Source of the DNA: Fiminaster sp050874705
GTDB taxonomy: Bacteria > Bacillota_I > Bacilli_A > RFN20 > CAG-826
Assembly (NCBI GenBank): GCA_050874705.1
Contig: JBNMLE010000058.1
Location: forward strand, 1-5,047
Direction of reading: 5' to 3'
Length of the DNA stretch: 5,047 nt
The notes beneath the pieces were generated by a model. The model was given only the letters and a program-made list of their open reading frames with translations, was not told the DNA's origin and searched no databases. Made by a program: the position numbers and the translations under genes. Numbering within the stretch: the stretch's first letter is position 1; the number at the start of each line of letters is the position of its first letter. Positions 1-5,047 of the stretch are shown here, piece after piece.

Positions 1-14
1 ATAATATATAAAGT

Positions 15-842
15 ATGAGAAAGTTACTTAGCTATGTTCGATTAGGATTTACAGCAGGGATTAAAATAATTTTTTACGATTTATTCTATTTTAGAAAATA
101 TGCAAAACATCCTGAAAAATATCCATATGAAGAAAGATATGCAAGATTAAGAAAATTAACACTTTCAGTTTTAAAATCAAACCATGTTAAATATATTGTT
201 GAAGGTGAAGAAAACATAAAAAATATTGATGGAAAAGTATTATTTGTTTCAAACCATCTTTCTGAAGCTGATCCTTTGGTTTATATTGCATTAAGTGAAA
301 AACCTATTTCATTTGTTGCAAAAAAAGAAAGTTTAGATATGCCATTTATCGGAACAATTATTAAAGTTCTTGATGGAATACCTATTGACCGTCACAATTT
401 AATGAATCAATTATCCGAAATTAAGAAAATTGTTAATTTTATTAAATCTAATCCAGGTCCAAATGTAATGATTTTTCCAGAAGGAACTAGAAATAAAAAC
501 CCAGAAACTCAATGCCTAGAATTTAAAGGTGGCTCAATAAAAATGGGTTATATGGCAAAAGTGCCAATTGTTCCTATTTCTTTATATGGTTCGCAAAGAA
601 TATTGTCTGCTAAACATTATCTTAAACAGTATCCAGTATTTGTAAAAATACATAAACCTATTACGAAAGAAGAATACGCTGAAATAAATAGTATCGATTT
701 AGCCGATTCGATTGCAAAACAAATAAACGCTGATGTAGATGAATTTAGAAAGCGCGATATAACTGAGGTTTATAAACAAAAAGGACTCGGCAAAAAAAGA
801 AGAATGTATGAAGTCCGCGCTGATAAAAAATTACCTTCTTAA
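15..842 (+). CDS. plsC: 1-acyl-sn-glycerol-3-phosphate acyltransferase (PlsC family)
   Basis: The 275-residue protein belongs to the PlsC/LPLAT family, which transfers an acyl chain to the sn-2 position of lysophosphatidic acid to make phosphatidic acid at the inner face of the membrane. The acyltransferase blocks appear in order: the catalytic H-x4-D motif (NHLSEAD, His81 and Asp86), a GIPIDR block (121-126), the glycerol-phosphate-binding FPEGTR motif (154-159) and the VPIVPIS block (183-189). A hydrophobic stretch near residues 8-26 could anchor the protein in the membrane. The C-terminus from about 245 is rich in Lys and Arg. A TAA in the same frame at 9-11 makes the ATG at 15 the first possible start. 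The 14 bases before it contain no good ribosome binding site, and any promoter lies outside the window. The 3' end overlaps the convergent rsmF by 12 bases. Family assignment is firm; the exact lysolipid acceptor is inferred. Confidence 0.93.
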   Translation: MRKLLSYVRLGFTAGIKIIFYDLFYFRKYAKHPEKYPYEERYARLRKLTLSVLKSNHVKYIVEGEENIKNIDGKVLFVSNHLSEADPLVYIALSEKPISFVAKKESLDMPFIGTIIKVLDGIPIDRHNLMNQLSEIKKIVNFIKSNPGPNVMIFPEGTRNKNPETQCLEFKGGSIKMGYMAKVPIVPISLYGSQRILSAKHYLKQYPVFVKIHKPITKEEYAEINSIDLADSIAKQINADVDEFRKRDITEVYKQKGLGKKRRMYEVRADKKLPS

Positions 843-2081
843 TCCCTTCGGATAATAATTCCTAAGGGATTTATTTTTTGTCTTAACTACCCCTAAAATA
901 TTCCCATCATAAGAAACAAAATCATAATTTTTGTTTATATCATTTATATTTAATTCTTCTCCGTGAAGATATTTTTTTAATTCAATATCATTTAGTTGAT
1001 AAGAATCTATATTATTAACAAAATGGGAATAGTGGTGAGCATAAATCTTTTTATTATCAATTAAAGAATATTCAAAAAGTCCTGGTCTAATAGACTTTTT
1101 AAGTAAAATATCAATCGGCTTATTTGGAAGAGAATAATGCTCTAAGATTAGCGATCTACCTTTCGACTGTTTTGTTGTATCTATACTAAAAGGTTGAATT
1201 TTATTTTTTATTAATTCGCCTGGTTTTTTAATTAAGGCGATAAAATGTCCTTCTCCAGGAAATTTATTTGGAAATAAATGAATGCATTGCTTTAAATTAG
1301 AACGATAAAACATTTCGTTTTCATTTATATTTTGAAGAATTGCATCGCTGTTTGATAATAAATAAGAAACAACATCTTCATCTTCTTCATATGAATATGA
1401 ACACGTTGAATAAACCATTGTTCCGCCAGGTTTTAATAATGAATAAGCTAATTTGATTAGTTCTTTTTGTATTTCGCTTTGTTTTAAAACTTTTTCATAA
1501 GTCCAATCATTTTTCATTTCTTCATTTTTTCTAAACATCCCGCTTCCGGAGCAAGGGGCATCTAAAATTATTTTGTCAAATTTCTCATTTAAATTATTAA
1601 TTTTTGAATAATCTAGCGAAGTTACAACGACATTATTTAAACCCATTCTTTCAACATTTGATAAAAGTATTTGAGCTCTTGAAGAAGAAATGTCATTAGA
1701 ATATAAAACGCCCTTTTTATTCATAAGTAGCGATGCTTCGATACTTTTTCCACCAGGTGCAGCGCACAAATCTAAAACATTTTCATCTTCACTAGGATTT
1801 AAAAGATATGAAACAAGTGAAGCGCTTGGATCTTGTATATAATAATAGCCAAGGTCATGATAAATCATTTTTCCAAATTGATATTCATCTTGGTCGAACA
1901 AATAACAATGCGGTACAAGTGGATGTTTCTTTACATTTGGAAAAAGAGTAACAAATCTATCATCGCTAATTTTATTTGTATTTAAAATTAATCCTTTATG
2001 TTCTTTTCCATTGAAGGTTGCTATTAATTCATCAATTTCTTTCTTAGAAAGATATTTACTTAAATGCTTTTGAAAATCCAT
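831..2081 (-). CDS. rsmF: 16S rRNA m5C methyltransferase, RsmF/NOL1-NOP2-Sun family
   Basis: The 416-residue protein is a SAM-dependent RNA cytosine-C5 methyltransferase. It shows the SAM-binding motif LDLCAAPGGKS (103-113), the DAPCSGSG motif IV with Cys177, and the STCS motif VI with Cys227. In this family the motif VI Cys attacks C6 of the target cytosine and the motif IV Cys helps release the product. The stretch HLFPNKFPGEGHFIA (269-283) and the C-terminal NYYPKGLR (408-415) are typical of RsmF-like proteins, whose C-terminal PUA-like region helps bind RNA. Known RsmF enzymes modify C1407 of 16S rRNA and in some species C1400 and C1404; the target here is not readable from sequence. The chosen start is ATG at 2081-2079. 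A TTG lies directly upstream (2084-2082) and would add one residue. No Shine-Dalgarno sequence precedes either codon. The gene is transcribed divergently from pdp and convergently with plsC. Confidence 0.93.
   Translation of the reverse strand: MDFQKHLSKYLSKKEIDELIATFNGKEHKGLILNTNKISDDRFVTLFPNVKKHPLVPHCYLFDQDEYQFGKMIYHDLGYYYIQDPSASLVSYLLNPSEDENVLDLCAAPGGKSIEASLLMNKKGVLYSNDISSSRAQILLSNVERMGLNNVVVTSLDYSKINNLNEKFDKIILDAPCSGSGMFRKNEEMKNDWTYEKVLKQSEIQKELIKLAYSLLKPGGTMVYSTCSYSYEEDEDVVSYLLSNSDAILQNINENEMFYRSNLKQCIHLFPNKFPGEGHFIALIKKPGELIKNKIQPFSIDTTKQSKGRSLILEHYSLPNKPIDILLKKSIRPGLFEYSLIDNKKIYAHHYSHFVNNIDSYQLNDIELKKYLHGEELNINDINKNYDFVSYDGNILGVVKTKNKSLRNYYPKGLRR
841..879 (+). terminator. Intrinsic terminator of plsC, possibly bidirectional
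   Basis: AATCCCTT (841-848) pairs perfectly with AAGGGATT (864-871). After one mismatch the stem continues as GG/CC (850-851 with 861-862), leaving a 9-base loop. On the + strand it is followed by T-A-T6 (872-879), as expected of a rho-independent terminator immediately after the plsC stop. On the - strand the same hairpin follows rsmF codons, and the A6 at 825-830 gives a T6 run about 10 bases past the stem, so it may also end rsmF transcripts, though less canonically. The stem lies entirely within the rsmF coding region except for the two bases it shares with the plsC stop codon. Confidence 0.7.
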
Positions 2082-2099
2082 CAATTAAAGTATAATTGA
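2081..2099. repeat. 7-bp inverted repeat over the rsmF start and -10 region
   Basis: TCAATTA (2081-2087) and TAATTGA (2093-2099) form a perfect inverted repeat around 5 bases. It covers the first bases of rsmF, its candidate -10 and a + strand TATAAT. It could be an operator or simply an A+T-rich coincidence; no regulator gene is in the window. Confidence 0.35.
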
Positions 2100-2117
2100 A
2101 ATATATTGATTTATAAA
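2089..2117 (-). promoter_or_regulatory. Candidate promoter of rsmF
   Basis: Read on the - strand, TATACT (2094-2089) matches the -10 consensus at five of six bases. TTTATA (2117-2112) stands 17 bases upstream as a weak -35. Transcription would begin near 2082, practically at the TTG/ATG start, which would make the mRNA leaderless; this agrees with the absence of a ribosome binding site. In such A+T-rich DNA a -10 match alone is weak evidence. Confidence 0.4.
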
Positions 2118-2134
2118 ACATTTTAGTGTTTAAT
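2106..2134 (+). promoter_or_regulatory. Candidate promoter of the pdp-dtd-mnmA operon
   Basis: TTGATT (2106-2111) and TTTAAT (2129-2134) are separated by 17 bases and resemble sigma-70/SigA -35 and -10 elements. This would place transcription start near 2141, giving a leader of about 34 bases that holds the pdp ribosome binding site and no riboswitch-like structure. An alternative is the perfect -10 TATAAT at 2091-2096 with TTGAAA at 2070-2075, but its spacer is only 15 bases. I prefer the first because of its spacing. Confidence 0.45.
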
Positions 2135-2161
2135 AATTCTTTCTTTTCAAAAATTACATTC

Positions 2162-2166
2162 GGAGG
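2162..2166 (+). promoter_or_regulatory. Strong ribosome binding site of pdp
   Basis: GGAGG sits 8 bases before the ATG at 2175, the ideal distance. It fixes the start there rather than at the second in-frame ATG (2181), which would be 14 bases away. It is the strongest Shine-Dalgarno sequence seen before any gene of the window. Confidence 0.9.
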
Positions 2167-2174
2167 TTATTAAT

Positions 2175-3476
2175 ATGAGAATGGTAGATATAATCACAAA
2201 AAAACGTGATGGATATGAATTAAGCGATGAAGAAATTTCATTCTTCATTAAAGGATATGTTGATGGAAAAATTCCTGACTATCAAGTAAGCGCTTTATTA
2301 ATGGCGATTGTTTTTAAAGGTATGAGCAATCGTGAAATCGTTACTTTAACAGATAGAATGGAACATAGCGGTGATGTTATGGACCTTTCATCTATTAAAG
2401 GTGTTAAAGTTGATAAACATTCAACAGGTGGAGTTGGTGATAAAACAAGTATCGCTCTTGGACCTATGGTAGCAGCATGTGGTGCTAAATTAGCTAAAAT
2501 GAGTGGTAGAGGTCTTGGTCACACCGGCGGAACACTTGATAAGCTTGAATCAATTCCTGGCATGAAAGTATTTGTTAGTGAAGAACATTTTATAAAACAA
2601 GTTAACGATATCGGTTTAGCTATTATTGGACAAACTGCAAGTTTGGTTCCTGCTGATAAAAAACTTTATGCTTTAAGAGATGTCACAGGCACTGTTGAAT
2701 CCACACCTCTAATTGCTTCATCTGTTATGTCAAAAAAACTTGCAAGCGGAAGCGATTGTATTCTTCTTGATGTCAAATTTGGCAATGGTGCATTTATGAA
2801 AAATGCACAATCCGCCGAAGAACTTGCCAAAATTATGTGCAAAATTGGTAATGCTTTAGGTCGTGATACACGTGCAGTTTTAACTGATATGGATCAACCA
2901 CTTGGCCACGCTGTTGGAAACGCTCTTGAAATTAAAGAAGCAATTGCGACTCTTCATGGTCAAGGACCAAAAGATTTCACTGATCTTTGCTTGAGAAGTG
3001 GCGCTATTATGCTTGAACAAGCAAAAATAGCAAATAGCGAAGAAGAAGGAATGGAAATGCTTCAAAAATCTATCGATGATGGCAGTGCTTTTGAAAAACT
3101 TAAAGCAATGGTTAAAGCACAAGGTGGTGATGTGTCATATATCGAACATCCAGAAAAATTCCCACTCGCTAAACATATTGTGGAAGTTAAAGCAAATAAG
3201 AGCGGTTATATTAAACAAATTGTTGCTCTTGAAATTGGTGAATCTGCAATGAGATTAGGTGCTGGAAGAGAAACATTCGATGATGTTATTGATATGTCTG
3301 CAGGTATTGTATTAAACAAAAAAGTTGGAGACAAAGTTAATAAAGGCGATGTTCTTTGTGTTGTTCATACAAACAAAGAAAATTTCGATGACATCTTAAA
3401 AGATATCGAAAATTCATTTATTATTGTTGATGAATTTGTTAGCGTTCCTCCAACAGTTCATGCTTATATTAAATAA
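2175..3476 (+). CDS. pdp: Pyrimidine-nucleoside phosphorylase
   Basis: The 433-residue cytosolic enzyme splits uridine, deoxyuridine and thymidine with phosphate into the base and (deoxy)ribose 1-phosphate, for nucleoside salvage and pentose use. Length and sequence run match the Bacillus pyrimidine-nucleoside phosphorylase nearly end to end. An N-terminal helical part opens with MRMVDII-KKRDG; the phosphate-binding loop is KHSTGGVGDKTS (81-92), with Lys108 after it; the thymidine/pyrimidine phosphorylase signature runs from Ser110 to Glu125 (SGRGLGHTGGT-DKLE). The base-binding residues Arg168, Ser183 and Lys187 are all present (ALRDV, ASSVMSKK). The C-terminal domain (about 345-433) contains RLGAGRE and GIVLNKKVGDKV. 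DeoA, the thymidine-specific relative, is the alternative, but the Bacillus-like sequence favours the broad-specificity enzyme. It is first gene of the operon; its TAA stop shares one base with the dtd ATG. Confidence 0.95.
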   Translation: MRMVDIITKKRDGYELSDEEISFFIKGYVDGKIPDYQVSALLMAIVFKGMSNREIVTLTDRMEHSGDVMDLSSIKGVKVDKHSTGGVGDKTSIALGPMVAACGAKLAKMSGRGLGHTGGTLDKLESIPGMKVFVSEEHFIKQVNDIGLAIIGQTASLVPADKKLYALRDVTGTVESTPLIASSVMSKKLASGSDCILLDVKFGNGAFMKNAQSAEELAKIMCKIGNALGRDTRAVLTDMDQPLGHAVGNALEIKEAIATLHGQGPKDFTDLCLRSGAIMLEQAKIANSEEEGMEMLQKSIDDGSAFEKLKAMVKAQGGDVSYIEHPEKFPLAKHIVEVKANKSGYIKQIVALEIGESAMRLGAGRETFDDVIDMSAGIVLNKKVGDKVNKGDVLCVVHTNKENFDDILKDIENSFIIVDEFVSVPPTVHAYIK

Positions 3477-3928
3477 TGAGACTTTTAATTCAAAACGTAT
3501 TAAACGCAAGTGTAAAAATTGATGAAAAAATCGTGGGAAGTATTTCCCGCGGTTTTTGCGTTTTTGTCGGATTTTGCGCCGATGATAATGAAGAAATAGT
3601 GCGAAAAATGGTCGACAAATTTGTTTCATTAAGACTATTTAATGATGAAAATGGTAAAACGAATTTATCGCTTAACGACATCAACGGTGAAATCTTATCT
3701 GTTTCACAATTTACCTTATATGCAAATGTAACCCATGGAAGAAGACCTTCTTTTGTTAATGCATTAAAAGGGGAAGAGTCTATAAAACTTTATAATTATT
3801 TCAATTCCTATTTAACTTCACTTGGTTATAAAATAAATACAGGCGTATTCGGCGCCGATATGAAGGTAAATATTGTTAATGATGGTCCATTTACAATATT
3901 CCTTGATAGTAAGGATTTTATTAAATGA
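3476..3928 (+). CDS. dtd: D-aminoacyl-tRNA deacylase (DTD)
   Basis: The 150-residue protein is a DTD-family proofreading enzyme. It hydrolyses D-amino acids, and in known members also glycine mischarged on tRNA-Ala, from tRNA, acting as a cytosolic homodimer. Visible family blocks are ASVKID (11-16), a GSISRGFCVFVGF strand region (21-33), the active-site SQFTL (77-81, with Thr80), GRRPSF (88-93), TGVFGADM (122-129) and the chiral-selecting Gly-cisPro motif NDGPFT (135-140; Gly137-Pro138). Two departures are notable: Asn7 where DTDs normally have Arg (QRV becomes QNV), and Phe139 where GPVT is usual. Length is close to the common 145-150. The start overlaps the pdp stop as TAATG, with no Shine-Dalgarno sequence before it, so translation is probably by reinitiation after pdp. 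The TGA stop overlaps the mnmA start as ATGA. Confidence 0.93.
   Translation: MRLLIQNVLNASVKIDEKIVGSISRGFCVFVGFCADDNEEIVRKMVDKFVSLRLFNDENGKTNLSLNDINGEILSVSQFTLYANVTHGRRPSFVNALKGEESIKLYNYFNSYLTSLGYKINTGVFGADMKVNIVNDGPFTIFLDSKDFIK
3526..3565 (+). terminator. Terminator-like hairpin inside the 5' part of dtd
   Basis: A 9-bp core stem pairs 3531-3539 with 3544-3552 around the loop GTAT. It contains GGGAA/TTCCC and two G-U pairs (3531 with 3552, 3534 with 3549). A5 (3526-3530) and T5 (3553-3557) extend the pairing to 14 bp, and a second T5 follows at 3561-3565. The G-U pairs form only in the + strand transcript; in the opposite strand they become A-C mismatches. It covers dtd codons 17-30. It has the form of an intrinsic terminator, but it may be a by-product of codons for a conserved strand and would normally be covered by translating ribosomes. 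Confidence 0.4.
3911..3915 (+). promoter_or_regulatory. Ribosome binding site of mnmA inside dtd
   Basis: AAGGA lies 9 bases before the mnmA ATG at 3925, within the last codons of dtd. With the ATGA overlap it lets mnmA be translated both by coupling and by direct initiation, unlike dtd, which has no such site. Confidence 0.7.
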
Positions 3929-5047
3929 AAGTAATGATTGGTCTTAGCGGTGGCGTTGATAGCGCCGTTGCAGCGTATTTATTGAAAGAACAAGGCTATG
4001 AAGTCATTGGGGCATTTATGCGTAATTGGGACGCTTTTGCAAATAATGATTTTTTAGGAAATCCAACAATTAACGATAATCAATGTCCTCAAGAAAAAGA
4101 TTATCAAGATGCCCAAAAAGTTGCAGAACAACTAGGAATACCTTTACTTAGAATAGATTTCATTAAAGAATATTGGGATCATGTTTTTTCATTCTTCATT
4201 GAAGAATATCAAAAAGGAAGAACTCCTAATCCTGATATTTTATGCAATAAATTTATCAAATTTGACGCTTTTAAAAAATTTGCTGACCAAAATGGATGCG
4301 ACTATATCGCTATGGGTCATTACGCAAAAAAGGTTTTTAAAGACGGACATTATTATTTAGAAAAATGCTACGACCAAAATAAAGACCAAACTTATTTCTT
4401 GTCTCAAATTAACGAAGAACAGATTAGAAGTTGTTTGTTCCCGCTTGGCGATATTGATAAAACAAAAGTTCGTGAAATTGCGCATAAATTAAATCTTGTT
4501 ATTGCTGACAAAAAAGATTCAACAGGTGTTTGTTTTATTGGAGAAAGAAATTTCCGCGAATTTTTGAAAAATTATATTCCTGCTCATGAAGGAAATATCG
4601 TTGATATCGATACAAATAAGGTTATTGGAAAACACAAAGGTGTTTATTATTATACTGTTGGTCAGCATAAAGGGCTTGGTATAGGTGGTATAAGTGGCGA
4701 AGCTGCCTCTGGCTGGTTTATTGTAAAAAAAGACGCCAAAAACAATATTCTTTATGTGACTCGTGGAGATAATCAACATTACCTTTTGAGCAATAAATGT
4801 ATTGTTAGAAAGCTTAATTTTATCAATCCTGATGAAAAATTCCCCCAAGAAGTCACAGTTAAATTTAGATACCGTCAAAAAGATCATCCATGTGTTATTG
4901 ATAAAAAAGGCGATGAAATAATTTGTACTTATGATTATTATAAAGCGGTCACAACAGGCCAAGAAGCTGTTTTTTATAATAAAGATGGTCTTATGATTGG
5001 CTCAGGCACAATCGATGAAGTCTATCGTGATGATAAAAGAATAGATA
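3925..5047 (+). CDS. mnmA: tRNA-specific 2-thiouridylase MnmA (3' end cut by window)
   Basis: The frame stays open for 374 codons to the end of the window, ending in GTIDEVYRDDKRID, which resembles the usual C-terminus, so only a few codons are probably missing. MnmA adenylates C2 of U34 in the tRNAs for Lys, Glu and Gln and inserts sulfur delivered as a persulfide, giving the s2U part of the modified wobble base. The ATP-binding PP-loop is SGGVDS (8-13). The two catalytic cysteines are Cys107 in NPDILCNKF and Cys203 in STGVCFIGER, close to Cys102 and Cys199 of E. coli. GHYA (131-134), DQTYFL (154-159) and GQHKGLG (246-252) are further family blocks. The loop between Trp35 and the CPQEKDY at 54-60 is longer than in E. 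coli. The start overlaps the dtd stop by four bases (ATGA). The sulfur donor and the partner enzymes MnmE/MnmG are not in the window. Confidence 0.95.
   Translation, partial: MKVMIGLSGGVDSAVAAYLLKEQGYEVIGAFMRNWDAFANNDFLGNPTINDNQCPQEKDYQDAQKVAEQLGIPLLRIDFIKEYWDHVFSFFIEEYQKGRTPNPDILCNKFIKFDAFKKFADQNGCDYIAMGHYAKKVFKDGHYYLEKCYDQNKDQTYFLSQINEEQIRSCLFPLGDIDKTKVREIAHKLNLVIADKKDSTGVCFIGERNFREFLKNYIPAHEGNIVDIDTNKVIGKHKGVYYYTVGQHKGLGIGGISGEAASGWFIVKKDAKNNILYVTRGDNQHYLLSNKCIVRKLNFINPDEKFPQEVTVKFRYRQKDHPCVIDKKGDEIICTYDYYKAVTTGQEAVFYNKDGLMIGSGTIDEVYRDDKRID

Noticed and set aside
2085..2174. Riboswitch or small RNA in the divergent gap
   Set aside because: The gap is only 90 bases, A+T-rich and without a GC-containing stem or known aptamer-like layout.
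2880..3122. 80-codon open frame on the - strand within pdp
   Set aside because: It lies wholly antisense to a conserved part of pdp and has no recognisable domain.
3414..3684. Two short - strand open frames across the pdp/dtd junction (3414-3629 and 3490-3684)
   Set aside because: They overlap each other and the well-supported dtd gene, are low in complexity and show no start signals.
3926..3928. Possible UGA-as-Trp genetic code, given the A+T richness and Mollicutes-like MnmA
   Set aside because: All four Trp codons in rsmF and mnmA are TGG, no gene has an internal in-frame TGA, and TGA ends dtd in a typical ATGA overlap. The standard code is simpler.
4519..4962. 147-codon open frame on the - strand
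   Set aside because: It is antisense to mnmA, whose PP-loop and both catalytic cysteines are intact; its composition is the complement of A+T-rich codons, with no family motif and no ribosome binding site.
1..5047. A new defence, mobile or other undescribed multigene system
   Set aside because: All five genes belong to well-known housekeeping families with intact motifs, and no repeats, transposase or unknown genes are present.

Overview
The window comes from a low-GC Gram-positive bacterium. By eye it is strongly A+T-rich, with A/T favoured at third codon positions. Trp is encoded by TGG in rsmF (once) and mnmA (three times), and no in-frame TGA occurs inside any gene, so the standard bacterial code fits and a Mycoplasma-type code does not. 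The protein set (a Bacillus-type pyrimidine-nucleoside phosphorylase and an MnmA with the long NND-LGNP-type loop) suggests Bacillota, perhaps an uncultured Bacilli/Erysipelotrichia-like lineage close to Mollicutes. That placement is an inference from protein character, not from a search.

Layout: (1) 15-842, + strand, a PlsC-type lysophosphatidate acyltransferase for membrane phospholipid synthesis. (2) 831-2081, - strand, an RsmF/NOL1-NOP2-Sun type rRNA m5C methyltransferase. It converges on plsC and overlaps its last 12 bases, and a compact hairpin with T-tracts lies at the junction. (3) 2085-2174, a 90-base divergent promoter region, the only real intergenic stretch. (4) 2175 to the window end, + strand, a tightly packed operon of pdp (pyrimidine nucleoside phosphorylase), dtd (D-aminoacyl-tRNA deacylase) and mnmA (tRNA U34 2-thiouridylase, cut by the window end a few codons short of its expected stop). 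The junctions are TAATG and ATGA overlaps, so translation of the three genes is probably coupled.

Functionally this is housekeeping: lipid synthesis, rRNA modification, nucleoside salvage, tRNA proofreading and tRNA wobble modification. Three of the five genes act on the translation apparatus. I see no mobile element, CRISPR array, RNA gene, defence system or other new multigene system. The points worth a second look are small: a terminator-like hairpin inside the start of dtd, a DTD lacking the usual Arg7, an apparently leaderless rsmF, and the overlapping gene ends at the plsC/rsmF junction.
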